DNA of 64,000 nucleotides from Actinomycetes bacterium (GTDB lineage: Bacteria > Actinomycetota > Actinomycetes > Propionibacteriales > Nocardioidaceae). The stretch covers positions 3,003 through 67,002 of the forward strand of contig JAEWXC010000062.1 of the NCBI GenBank assembly GCA_023396115.1. Direction: 5' to 3'. Of the stretch, positions 50,683 through 58,564 are shown one piece after another (the stretch's first letter is position 1; each line of letters starts with the position of its first letter). A model generated the notes under the pieces. That model had not been told where the DNA came from. It made no database searches and was given only the letters and a program-made list of their open reading frames with translations. Made by a program: the position numbers and the translations under genes.

Positions 50683-52269
50683 GTGACCAAGCCTGTCGTA
50701 CTCATCGCCGAAGAGCTGAGCCCCGCCACCATCGAGGCACTGGGCCCGGACTTCGAGATCCGCCACTGCAACGGCGCCGACCGCGCCGAGCTGCTGCCCG
50801 CGATCGCCGACGTCGACGCCATCCTGATCCGCTCGGCCACCCAGGTCGACGCCGAGGCGCTGGCGGCCGCCAAGCGCCTCAAGATCGTGGCCCGCGCCGG
50901 TGTCGGTCTGGACAACGTCGACGTCAAGGCCTCCACCCAGGCCGGCGTGATGGTCGTCAACGCCCCGACCTCCAACATCGTCTCGGCCGCCGAGCTGGCC
51001 GTCGCCCTGATGCTGGCCGCGGCCCGCCACGTCTCGCCGGCCCACGCCGCGCTGCGCAACGGTGAGTGGAAGCGCTCCAAGTACACCGGCATCGAGCTGT
51101 ACGAGAAGACCGTCGGCATCGTCGGCCTGGGCCGCATCGGCGTCCTGGTCGCCCAGCGCCTCTCCGCGTTCGGCATGAAGGTCATCGCCTACGACCCCTA
51201 CGTGCAGGCCGGTCGCGCCGCGCAGATGGGCGTGCGCCTGGTCGACCTCGACACGCTGCTGGCCGAGGCCGACTTCATGAGCGTGCACCTGCCCAAGACC
51301 CCGGAGACGGTGGGCCTGATCGGTGCCGAGCAGCTGAAGGCCGCCAAGTCGAGCCTGGTGCTGGTCAACGCCGCTCGCGGTGGCATCGTCGACGAGGCGG
51401 CGCTGTACGACGCCCTCGTCGCGGGCGAGATCGCGGCTGCTGGCCTGGACGTCTTCGCCAAGGAGCCGTGCACCGACTCGCCGCTGTTCGCGCTGGAGAA
51501 CGTCGTCGCCACCCCGCACCTGGGTGCCTCGACCGACGAGGCCCAGGAGAAGGCCGGCATCGCCGTGGCCAAGTCGGTCCGCCTGGCCCTGGCCGGCGAG
51601 CTGGTCCCCGACGCGGTGAACGTCCAGGGTGGCGTGATCGCCGAGGACGTGCGCCCCGGCATCGGCCTGACCGAGAAGCTCGGCCGCGTCTTCACCGCGC
51701 TGGCCGGCGAGGTCGCGCAGAGCCTGGACGTCGAGGTCCGCGGCGAGATCACCGAGTACGACGTCAAGGTGCTCGAGCTGGCTGCGCTCAAGGGCGTCTT
51801 CACCGACGTCGTCGAGGACCAGGTCTCCTACGTCAACGCCCCGCTGCTGGCCGCCGAGCGCGGCACCGCGGTGCGGCTGGTCAGCCACGCCGACGCCGGC
51901 GACCACCGCAACCTGGTGACGCTGCGCGGCACCCTGGCCGACGGCACCCAGGTCTCGGTCTCGGGCACCCTGGTCGGCCTGGCCCAGCGCGAGCGCCTGG
52001 TCGAGGTCAACGGCTTCGACGTGGACATCGAGCCCACCGAGCACCTGGCGTTCCTGACCTACACCGACAAGCCGGGCATGGTCGGCACCGTCGGTGGCGT
52101 CCTGGGCGCTGCCGGCGTCAACATCGCCGGGATGCAGGTGGCTCGTGACGCGAAGGGCGGCGAGGCCTTGGTCGCGCTGTCGGTCGACTCGGCGATCACC
52201 GCCGACACCCTGGCCGAGATCGAGACCGCGATCGACGCCACCACGGTGCGCGCCGTCGACCTGGACTGA
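50683..52269 (+). CDS. serA: D-3-phosphoglycerate dehydrogenase
   Basis: A 528-residue long-form (type I, mycobacterial-like) SerA. It catalyses the first step of serine synthesis from 3-phosphoglycerate with NAD+. The substrate/nucleotide domains show ARAGVGLDNVD, GIVGLGRIGVLVAQRLSAFGMKVIAYDPY, NAARGGIVDEAAL and the catalytic His in ATPHLGASTDEAQ. An intervening ASB domain (about 300-450) and a C-terminal ACT domain (AFLTYTDKPGMVGTVGGVLGAAGVNIAGMQVARDAKGGEALVALSVD) give serine feedback control. GTG 50683 follows GAGGAAG. Confidence 0.97.
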   Translation: MTKPVVLIAEELSPATIEALGPDFEIRHCNGADRAELLPAIADVDAILIRSATQVDAEALAAAKRLKIVARAGVGLDNVDVKASTQAGVMVVNAPTSNIVSAAELAVALMLAAARHVSPAHAALRNGEWKRSKYTGIELYEKTVGIVGLGRIGVLVAQRLSAFGMKVIAYDPYVQAGRAAQMGVRLVDLDTLLAEADFMSVHLPKTPETVGLIGAEQLKAAKSSLVLVNAARGGIVDEAALYDALVAGEIAAAGLDVFAKEPCTDSPLFALENVVATPHLGASTDEAQEKAGIAVAKSVRLALAGELVPDAVNVQGGVIAEDVRPGIGLTEKLGRVFTALAGEVAQSLDVEVRGEITEYDVKVLELAALKGVFTDVVEDQVSYVNAPLLAAERGTAVRLVSHADAGDHRNLVTLRGTLADGTQVSVSGTLVGLAQRERLVEVNGFDVDIEPTEHLAFLTYTDKPGMVGTVGGVLGAAGVNIAGMQVARDAKGGEALVALSVDSAITADTLAEIETAIDATTVRAVDLD

Positions 52270-52281
52270 TCTGTCCCTGTT

Positions 52282-52322
52282 CCGCGAGGGCGGTCACCCC
52301 ACCGGGGTGGCCGCCCTCGCGG
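52282..52322 (+). terminator. serA terminator hairpin
   Basis: A 19-bp stem with one G-U pair (52282-52300 with 52304-52322, loop ACC), starting 13 bases after the stop. Confidence 0.8.
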
Positions 52323-52352
52323 CGTCTCCGGTCCCGGTGTTCGGGCCCGCCC

Positions 52353-52409
52353 GGTGGTCGAGCCTGCCGAGACCCCGCCGCCCGACCGGTGGTCGAGCCC
52401 GCCGAGACC
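52353..52409 (-). repeat. interspersed repeat, two copies
   Basis: Two copies of the repeat also found at 5501 and 39280 (GTGGTCGAGCCTGCCGAGAC core at 52354-52373 and a near copy at 52389-52408). Confidence 0.8.
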
Positions 52410-52417
52410 CAGCGCGG

Positions 52418-53899
52418 TCAGGCCACCACCACCGGCCTGGCCGCCGCGGCTCCCGGGATCCCGTCCGCACTGCCCGTCGACCGGTCGCCCAGCCGGTCCC
52501 AGGCCCGCGCCAACCGGTCCACCGCCTCGTCCAGCACCGGCACCGGCAACGTCCAGGGCAGCCGCACCCGGTCCCGGGCACCGCCCTCGGTGTCGAAGAC
52601 CGGCCCGGGGGTGAGGGCCACACCCTCGGCCTCGGCCAGCTCGGCGAACCGGACCGCCCACGGTCCGGGAAGCCGGCACCACAGCACCATCCCGCCGACG
52701 GGGACGGTGAACTCCCACGTGGGGAGCCGCTCGCGCACCCGGGCGACGAGGGCGTCACGCTGCCCGCGCAACGCTGCCAGGTGGCCCGCGAGCACCTCGG
52801 GGTCGCCGAGCAGGTCGGCCAGCACCATCTGCTCGGTCACCGGCGTGCCCAGGTCGAGGGCGAGCCGGGCGTCGGTGAGCACGTCCAGGTCGGCCTCCTC
52901 GGCCCGCAGCCAGCCCAGCCGCAACCCGCCCCACACCGTCTTCGACGCGCCCCCGACGGTGACCGCGCGACCGCCGGCCCGGGCCACGTGCGCGGCGAAC
53001 GGCAGCGGCATCCGACCGCCGGGCAGCCCCGAGGAGTCCAGGACCAGACCCCGGTGCGATTCGTCGACGACCGCCAGCACGTCGTGGCGCGCCAGCACCG
53101 CGGCCAGGTCGGCCCGTTCGGTGTCGTCGAGCAGCACGCCGGTGGGGTTCTGGAAGTCCGGGCACAGGTACGCCGCGCGGATCCCGGAGCTGCGCAGGGT
53201 CGCGTCCAGGCCGGCCGGGTCGCGGCTGGCCACCGGCTGGGGGACCAGCCGGCACCCGCGCAGCCTCAGTGACGCCGGGGCGTTGGGGTAGACGGGGGAC
53301 TCGACCAGCACCCGGTCGCCGACCTTCAGCAGGGCGTGCGCGGTGACCGCGGTGGCCGCCAGGGCGCCGGGCGTGACCATCACCTGACCCGGGTCGGTGG
53401 CCAACCCGTCGGCGGTGAACTGCTCGGCGATCCGAGAGGTCAGCTCCGGCAGTCCGGCGGGGAAGTAGCCGTGGTCGGCCAGCAGACCGGGCAGCTGCCC
53501 GACCGCGCGCTCGTACGCGGCCGCCACCCCGGCCGGTGCGGCGGTGGCGGCGCAGGTCAGGTCGATGAGGTCGGGGTCGGGTCCCCGCGGGCTGAGGGTG
53601 CGGTCCACGCCGTGCCGGGGGCCACCGGGGATCCGGGTCCAGGTCCCCGCACCGACCCGGGCCACCGCCCAGCCACTGGTCCGCAGCTGGTCGTAGGCCC
53701 GGGTGACGGTGGTGCGGCTGACCGGGAGCACCTCGGCCAGGTCCCGCTCGCTGGGCAGCCGGGTGCCGTGCGGAAGCCGACCGTCGCAGACCAGCATCCG
53801 CAGCGCCTCGGCGAGACCCGCCCAGGCCGGGGAGGTGTCGAAGTCACCCAGCAGGGAGGCGAGCCGGGTGGGGGAGACGTGCATGGAGGACGTGGCCAT
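52418..53899 (-). CDS. MocR-type regulator (GntR HTH + aminotransferase domain), YczR-like
   Basis: A 493-residue protein. The N-terminal GntR winged helix is LRMLVCDGRLPHGTRLPSERDLAEVLPVSRTTVTRAYDQLRTSGWAVARVGAGTW (about 25-80). A type I aminotransferase domain follows, with CPDFQNPTGVLLDD, VVDESHRGLVLDSS and the PLP Lys in GGASKTVWGGLRLGW. ATG 53899 (MATSS) is chosen; a second Met lies five codons on. It is divergent from a YczE-family membrane gene, as in the yczR-yczE pairs of other bacteria, so it probably controls that gene in response to PLP or an amine. Confidence 0.9.
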   Translation of the reverse strand: MATSSMHVSPTRLASLLGDFDTSPAWAGLAEALRMLVCDGRLPHGTRLPSERDLAEVLPVSRTTVTRAYDQLRTSGWAVARVGAGTWTRIPGGPRHGVDRTLSPRGPDPDLIDLTCAATAAPAGVAAAYERAVGQLPGLLADHGYFPAGLPELTSRIAEQFTADGLATDPGQVMVTPGALAATAVTAHALLKVGDRVLVESPVYPNAPASLRLRGCRLVPQPVASRDPAGLDATLRSSGIRAAYLCPDFQNPTGVLLDDTERADLAAVLARHDVLAVVDESHRGLVLDSSGLPGGRMPLPFAAHVARAGGRAVTVGGASKTVWGGLRLGWLRAEEADLDVLTDARLALDLGTPVTEQMVLADLLGDPEVLAGHLAALRGQRDALVARVRERLPTWEFTVPVGGMVLWCRLPGPWAVRFAELAEAEGVALTPGPVFDTEGGARDRVRLPWTLPVPVLDEAVDRLARAWDRLGDRSTGSADGIPGAAAARPVVVA

Positions 53900-53959
53900 G
53901 TGGCCACTGTCGCAGGATTGGCTCTTTGTTCCAAGGCCATTGCGCAGGATCATGGTGGG

Positions 53960-54652
53960 GTGACCGAGACCCCCACCCCGCAGCTCGCCCAGGCGGCCCC
54001 GCAGCTGCTGACCGACCTGCCGATCCGCGACCAGCTCCGCGCCGGTCGGCTGCCGCGCCGGGTCACCCAGCTGCTGGTGGGACTGGCCCTCTACGGGGTC
54101 TCCCTGGCGCTGCTGGTCCGCGGTGCCCTGGGGTTGGCGCCGTGGGACGTCCTGCACTCGGGCATCGCGCGGTTCGTGCCGTTGACGCTGGGCCAGGTGA
54201 TCATCGTGGTCAGCGTGCTGGTGCTGGCGCTGTGGATCCCGTTGCGGGAGCGCCCCGGTATCGGCACCCTGGCCAACGCCCTGCTGGTGGGGCTGGCGGC
54301 CGACGCGACCCTGGCCCTGCTGGCCGCACCGGACGCCCTGGTCTGGCGGATCGTGCTGGTCGTGGGCGGCGTCGTGCTGAACGCCCTGGCCACCGCGCTG
54401 TACATCGGGTCCCAGTTCGGCCGCGGCCCCCGGGACGGCCTGATGACCGGTCTGGCCCGGCGCACCGGGTGGTCGCTGCGTCTGGTCCGGACCGGCCTGG
54501 AGGTGCTGGTGGTGGTCCTCGGTCTTCTGCTCGGCGGCGCCCTGGGTGTGGGCACCGTGCTCTACGCCCTGGGCATCGGTCCGCTGACGCAGCTGATGCT
54601 GCGGCCGCTGGTGGTGCCGCTGCGCCCGGTGCCCACCCCGCCGTCGGGCTGA
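53960..54652 (+). CDS. YczE/YitT-family membrane protein
   Basis: A 230-residue protein from GTG 53960, with a polar N-terminus (about 1-40) and five membrane segments. It has the family pattern RRVTQLLVGLALYGVSLALLVRGALGLAPWDVLHSGIA (GLAPWDVLHxG) and SQFGRGPRDGLMTGLARRTGWSLRLVRTGLE. The function of YczE is unknown; in Bacillus subtilis yczE is linked to surfactin production and sits beside yczR. The 60-base gap to the regulator holds ATTGGC and CCAAGGCCAT elements that may be its operator. Confidence 0.88.
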   Translation: MTETPTPQLAQAAPQLLTDLPIRDQLRAGRLPRRVTQLLVGLALYGVSLALLVRGALGLAPWDVLHSGIARFVPLTLGQVIIVVSVLVLALWIPLRERPGIGTLANALLVGLAADATLALLAAPDALVWRIVLVVGGVVLNALATALYIGSQFGRGPRDGLMTGLARRTGWSLRLVRTGLEVLVVVLGLLLGGALGVGTVLYALGIGPLTQLMLRPLVVPLRPVPTPPSG

Positions 54653-54677
54653 GGCGGAGTGGGACCGGTGTCGCTGC

Positions 54678-55625
54678 TCAGACGGGCACGGCCACGCCGA
54701 CCGGCACCTCGCCGACGACGCTGATCCGGTCCATCACCCGGCGGGCGGGGTAGTAGTCGCTGCTGGCGTAGTGCTGGCAGGCGCGGTTGTCCCACATCGC
54801 CACGGTGTTGGGCTCCCACGTCAGGCGCACCTGGAACTCGGGGCGGTTCACGTGCCGGTAGAGCAGCGCGAGCAGCTCGTCGGACTCGGACTGCTCCACG
54901 CCCAGGATCCGCTGGGTGAAGACCATGTTGACGAACAGGACCTTGCGCCCGGTCTCCTCGATGACCCGGACCACCGGGTGGCTCACCGGCGGGAAGTGCG
55001 GCCGCAGCTGCTCGACGGCCTCGGGGCCCATGCCGGCGCCGAAGGTCAGCACCCAGTCGTGCTCGGCCTGGAGCGGGTCGATGCGCTCCTTGATGTCCTC
55101 GGGCAGCAGGTCGTAGGCCACGGCCGTGTCGGCCCACAGCGTGTCGCCGCCCACCTCGGGCACCTCCACGGCACGCAGGATCGAGGTGAAGGACGGGGTC
55201 TCGTGCCAGGTCACGTCGTTGTGCCAGTTGTTCTCCACCCCGGCCGACATGGCGTCCTTGGCCAGCGTCGCGACGTCCACGTCGGTCTGACCGGGCTGGG
55301 TGAACTTGAAGAACGGGTGCTGCTCGAGCTCGCCCCACTGCTGGGCGAACGCGCGGTGCTGGTCGCGGTCGATGTGCTGGTCGCGGAAGAACAGCACCTT
55401 GAACTCCAGCAGGGCGCGGCGCAGCTCGGCCCGGAGCTCCTCCGACATCCCGCCGTCCAGCTGCACACCGGTGACGTAGGCGCCGATCGTGGGGGAGGCG
55501 GGGCGCGCGTCGAACAGGTGGTACGGGGTGGGCTCGATGCCCTCGGGGAGGCGGCGCCCCACCAGCGGGCCGAACGCGGCCATCGGGTCGGTGGGGGTGC
55601 GGAAGATGGTGGTCTGGGTGATCAC
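54678..55625 (-). CDS. TauD/TfdA-family Fe(II)/2-oxoglutarate dioxygenase
   Basis: A 315-residue dioxygenase from GTG 55625. Iron ligands are His135 and Asp137 in NNWHNDVTWHE, and a distal His in WDNRACQHYASSDY. The 2-oxoglutarate-binding Arg is in RRVMDRISVVGE. FKVLFFRDQHIDRDQHRAFAQQWGEL is the usual TauD core. It could release sulfite from a sulfonate or cleave an ether or alkyl sulfate. Its start overlaps the TetR stop (GTGA), so the regulator and enzyme are one operon. Confidence 0.92.
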   Translation of the reverse strand: MITQTTIFRTPTDPMAAFGPLVGRRLPEGIEPTPYHLFDARPASPTIGAYVTGVQLDGGMSEELRAELRRALLEFKVLFFRDQHIDRDQHRAFAQQWGELEQHPFFKFTQPGQTDVDVATLAKDAMSAGVENNWHNDVTWHETPSFTSILRAVEVPEVGGDTLWADTAVAYDLLPEDIKERIDPLQAEHDWVLTFGAGMGPEAVEQLRPHFPPVSHPVVRVIEETGRKVLFVNMVFTQRILGVEQSESDELLALLYRHVNRPEFQVRLTWEPNTVAMWDNRACQHYASSDYYPARRVMDRISVVGEVPVGVAVPV

Positions 55626-56245
55626 GGGTGTTCTCCTCGGTGCGGCGCGGGGGTGCGCAGGGTGGACAAGCACAGGCCGACCAGGTCGTCGGCGAGCAGG
55701 GTGGGGTCGGGGAGCTGGTCGAGCTGTCCCTCCCAGAGGGCCAGGGTGCTGATCAGCAGGCCGACGGTGGCCGCGATCCGGCCGTCGGTGAAGCTGTTCG
55801 GGCCGCCCAGGTGCGTGGCGAGGCGGCGCTGGACGTCGCGGAAGCTGGCGGCCTCGGCGTGCGCCAGCACGGTCGGCCCGACGACTGGGTCCAGGAAGAT
55901 CTGGGCCAGGACCCGGGCCCAGCGGCTGCCCGGCTGCAGGACGGTGGCCTCGGCCAGCGGGCGGACCAGCGCCTCGACCAGTTGCTCGAGACTGGCCCCG
56001 GGCCCGGCGGCCTCGAGCAGGGCGTCACGGCGCTGCCCGACCGGGCCCAGGTGTCGGGCGGCCAGCGCCAGCAGCAGTCCGTCGCGGTTCCCGAAGTGGT
56101 AGGCCGCCGCGGACTTGTTGGCTTGGCCGGAGCGCTGCTGCACACCGCTGAGCGTCAGGGAGCCCAGGCCGCGTTCCACGACGATGAGCTCGGCGGCCTC
56201 GAGCATGGCCGACCGGGCGACCTGGCTGCGTGTGGTGGGGGTCAC
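55622..56245 (-). CDS. TetR-family regulator of the dioxygenase operon
   Basis: A 207-residue protein from GTG 56245. The helix-turn-helix is LGSLTLSGVQQRSGQANKSAAAYHFGNRDGLLLALAARH (about residues 27-65). The rest is a helical ligand domain. A perfect TetR-type palindrome lies just upstream of its start, so it is almost certainly autoregulated along with the dioxygenase. Confidence 0.9.
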   Translation of the reverse strand: MTPTTRSQVARSAMLEAAELIVVERGLGSLTLSGVQQRSGQANKSAAAYHFGNRDGLLLALAARHLGPVGQRRDALLEAAGPGASLEQLVEALVRPLAEATVLQPGSRWARVLAQIFLDPVVGPTVLAHAEAASFRDVQRRLATHLGGPNSFTDGRIAATVGLLISTLALWEGQLDQLPDPTLLADDLVGLCLSTLRTPAPHRGEHP

Positions 56246-56252
56246 ACGCTCA

Positions 56253-56272
56253 TTTAAGGACAAGTCCTTAAA
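56253..56272. promoter_or_regulatory. TetR operator (TTTAAGGAC-AA-GTCCTTAAA)
   Basis: A perfect inverted repeat with 9-base arms and a 2-base spacer, eight bases upstream of the TetR start, and strikingly AT-rich for this genome. Confidence 0.85.
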
Positions 56273-56320
56273 GTCGTCAAGGGGTGGTTCCACCTGCCCT
56301 CTGCGCGGAGTCGGGACGCG

Positions 56321-56358
56321 CCACGGGCCCGGCACCTCGAGAGGTGTCGGGCCCGTGG
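56321..56358. terminator. terminator of the methyltransferase gene
   Basis: An 18-bp stem with one G-U pair (56321-56338 with 56341-56358) and a 2-base centre, 26 bases past the methyltransferase stop (minus strand). Confidence 0.75.
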
Positions 56359-56383
56359 GCAGTGCGGGTGGGTGCGGTGCGGG

Positions 56384-56950
56384 TCAGCGGCGGGTGGCGA
56401 CGATCACCGCGGCGTCGGCCGCGATCATCACCTCGACGGCGGTGAAGCGCTCGTCGGTCAGCCACTCCTCGCGCAGGGTGTCGACCCGGCCCAGGTGGAT
56501 CGGGGGCCAAATCTCGCACGGGGTGAAGTCGTCGAGGACCACGATCCCGCCCGGCTCGACCAGGTCGGCCACGACGTCGACCCGGACGCTGTCGACGCCG
56601 CCGGAGTCCATGAACAGCAGCGAGTAGGGGCCGCGGTCCATCAGCGTGGTCCAGTCGGCCGCCAGCACCTCGACCGACTCGTCGCCGGTGAAGATCTCCG
56701 CGGCCGCGCCGGCGAGCTGGGAGTTCAGCTCGGCGGTGAGGATCCGGGTGCCGGGGCGCATCCCGGAGTGCAGCCAGGCCGTGCCGACACCGGTGCCGGT
56801 GCCGAACTCGGCCATCGTCCCGCTGCGCGTGGCGGCCAGCGTGGCCAGCAGTCGCCCGGTCTCGTTGCGACAGAACGACACGTACCCGGCCCGGCGGGAG
56901 ACGTCGAAGGCGCGGTTGACCACGTCGGGCAGTTCGGGCGGGTGACTCAT
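56384..56950 (-). CDS. class I SAM-dependent O-methyltransferase-like protein
   Basis: A 188-residue protein from ATG 56950. The SAM loop is GTMAEFGTGTGVGTAWLHSGM (motif I, about residues 44-64), followed by RILTAELNSQLAGAAAEIF (acidic residue at the end of beta 2), SLLFMDSGGVDSVRVDVVADLVEPGGIVVLDDF. It resembles YrrM/CmoM-type O-methyltransferases. The acceptor is unknown. Confidence 0.88.
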   Translation of the reverse strand: MSHPPELPDVVNRAFDVSRRAGYVSFCRNETGRLLATLAATRSGTMAEFGTGTGVGTAWLHSGMRPGTRILTAELNSQLAGAAAEIFTGDESVEVLAADWTTLMDRGPYSLLFMDSGGVDSVRVDVVADLVEPGGIVVLDDFTPCEIWPPIHLGRVDTLREEWLTDERFTAVEVMIAADAAVIVATRR

Positions 56951-57135
56951 GCCGGCGAGTCTTTCATCCCGGTACGCCCGTCCCGCATCGTGGATGGTCT
57001 GCCCGGTCGTTTCAGGCGGGGATCGAGGGGTGAGTTCGCTGAACGGACGCATCCGTCCGTGATGATTCGTGAGTCGGACGGCGCGACGAAAACCGGTCCG
57101 GGTGCTCGCGCCGGGTGCCTACAGTTGTCCCCATC

Positions 57136-57180
57136 ATGCGGAACGTGCTCGTACTCATCGACTGCCGCGGCGGGGCCTGA
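57136..57180 (+). CDS. leuB leader peptide (MRNVLVLIDCRGGA)
   Basis: A 14-residue frame with Val-Leu-Val-Leu-Ile in a row (GTG CTC GTA CTC ATC), starting 11 bases after a TACAGT -10 (57120-57125). All three branched-chain amino acids are tested at once. It overlaps the left arm of a large hairpin, as expected for ribosome-mediated attenuation. Confidence 0.75.
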   Translation: MRNVLVLIDCRGGA

Positions 57181-57202
57181 CAGGTAGGCCACCTCGCCGC
57201 GG
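57165..57202 (+). promoter_or_regulatory. hairpin overlapping the leuB leader stop
   Basis: CCGCGGCG (57165-57172) pairs with CGCCGCGG (57195-57202), and inside GGCCT with AGGCC. A second hairpin (GGTC...GACC with GGGG/CCCC, 57240-57260) follows. Neither has a T run, so either rho-dependent or translational control is possible. Confidence 0.55.
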
Positions 57203-57281
57203 TGTTCGGCGTTGCGCGGCCTGCCACCCTTCCACCTCCGGTCCGGGGGAGCCCCCGACCAGACCTGCCAGGAGCAGACCG

Positions 57282-57419
57282 ATGTACGACAACTACCCCG
57301 ACTGGGGCCCCGCGAGCCACCACCCCGAGAACCCCCGCAGCCACGAGAACAGCGCGCTGGCCGTGCAGTCGTGGATCGACCAGCGGGACGCGTCGGGCCA
57401 GCGGCCCGACGACAACTAG
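57282..57419 (+). CDS. 45-residue small protein upstream of leuB
   Basis: A short frame with a good ribosome site (AGGAG at 57270-57274) and ATG 57282. The product is polar and acidic (MYDNYPDWGPASHH... ALAVQSWIDQRDA... PDDN) with no membrane segment and no family that I recognise. It ends 10 bases before leuB, which itself lacks a ribosome site, so its translation may carry ribosomes into leuB. Codon choice is G/C-ending as in real genes here. Confidence 0.6.
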   Translation: MYDNYPDWGPASHHPENPRSHENSALAVQSWIDQRDASGQRPDDN

Positions 57420-57429
57420 CATCAGCCCC

Positions 57430-58479
57430 ATGACGCAGACGACCAACCTTGGTGTGATCCCCGGTGACGGGATCGGGCAGGAAGTCACCGTCGAGGCCCT
57501 CAAGGTGCTCGACGCGGTGGCTCCCGGACAGTTCTCCCTGACCCAGTACGACCTGGGGGCCGAGAACTACCTGCGGACCAAGGACGTGCTCCCCGAGAGC
57601 GTGCTGGCCGAGCTCAAGCAGCAGGACGCCCTGCTGCTCGGTGCCGTTGGTGGCAAGCCGAACGACCCCAACCTGCCGCCCGGCATCCTCGAGCGCGGCC
57701 TGCTGCTGCGGATCCGCTTCGAGCTCGACCACTACGTGAACCTGCGCCCCTCGCGCATCTTCCCCGGCTCGGTCTCCCCGCTGGCCAACCCCGGCGAGGT
57801 CGACTTCGTCGTGGTCCGTGAGGGCACCGAGGGCCCCTACACCGGCAACGGCGGCGCGCTGCGCGTCGGTACCCCGGCCGAGGTGGCCACCGAGGTCAGC
57901 GTCAACACCGCGTTCGGTGTCGAGCGGGTCATCCGCGACGCCTTCGCCCGCGCCGCCAAGCGCCCCCGCCAGCACCTCACCCTGGTCCACAAGACCAACG
58001 TCCTGGTGAACGCCGGCTCGGTGTGGTGGCGCCTGTTCGAGTCGGTCGGTGCCGAGTACCCGCAGGTCACCACCGACTACATGCACATCGACGCCGCGAT
58101 GATCCACATGACGACCAACCCGTCGCGCTTCGACGTGATCGTCACCGACAACCTCTTCGGCGACATCATCACCGACCTCGCCGCTGCCGTCACCGGCGGC
58201 ATCGGCGTCGCGGCCTCGGGCAACATCAACCCCGACCGCACCTACCCGTCGATGTTCGAGCCGGTCCACGGTTCGGCTCCCGACATCGCCGGCCAGGGCA
58301 TCGCCGACCCGACCGCCGCGATCCTCTCGGTCGGGCTGCTGCTCGACCACCTGGGTCGTGGCGAGGACGCCGCCAAGGTCGAGGCCGCCGTGATCGCGGA
58401 CCTCACCGAGCGCGACCCGTCGCTGGCCCGTTCGACCTCCGAGGTGGGCGACGCCGTCGCCAAGCGAGTAGCCGGCTGA
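57430..58479 (+). CDS. leuB: 3-isopropylmalate dehydrogenase
   Basis: A 349-residue enzyme of the actinobacterial LeuB type. It oxidises and decarboxylates 3-isopropylmalate in leucine synthesis, and would also serve 3-methylmalate in a citramalate-based isoleucine route. Seen: LGVIPGDGIGQEVTVEALKVL, LLLRIRFELDHYVNLRPSR, VVREGTEGPYTGNGG, HKTNVLV, and the metal/NAD region DNLFGDIITDLAAAVTGGIGVAASGNINP...MFEPVHGSAPDIAGQGIADP. ATG 57430 has no ribosome site; see the small protein just upstream. A hairpin follows the gene. Confidence 0.96.
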   Translation: MTQTTNLGVIPGDGIGQEVTVEALKVLDAVAPGQFSLTQYDLGAENYLRTKDVLPESVLAELKQQDALLLGAVGGKPNDPNLPPGILERGLLLRIRFELDHYVNLRPSRIFPGSVSPLANPGEVDFVVVREGTEGPYTGNGGALRVGTPAEVATEVSVNTAFGVERVIRDAFARAAKRPRQHLTLVHKTNVLVNAGSVWWRLFESVGAEYPQVTTDYMHIDAAMIHMTTNPSRFDVIVTDNLFGDIITDLAAAVTGGIGVAASGNINPDRTYPSMFEPVHGSAPDIAGQGIADPTAAILSVGLLLDHLGRGEDAAKVEAAVIADLTERDPSLARSTSEVGDAVAKRVAG

Positions 58480-58498
58480 CCACGCCCCCACCCACCTC

Positions 58499-58532
58499 CG
58501 GTGCCGGGCGCGCGCATGCGTGCCCGGCACCG
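58499..58532 (+). terminator. hairpin between leuB and ilvE
   Basis: An 11-bp stem (CGGTGCCGGGC at 58499-58509, complement at 58522-58532) with a loop that can pair further. It may end or attenuate the leuB transcript before ilvE. Confidence 0.65.
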
Positions 58533-58564
58533 CTGCATCTCACCGAAGAACAGGGAGTAGTTTC

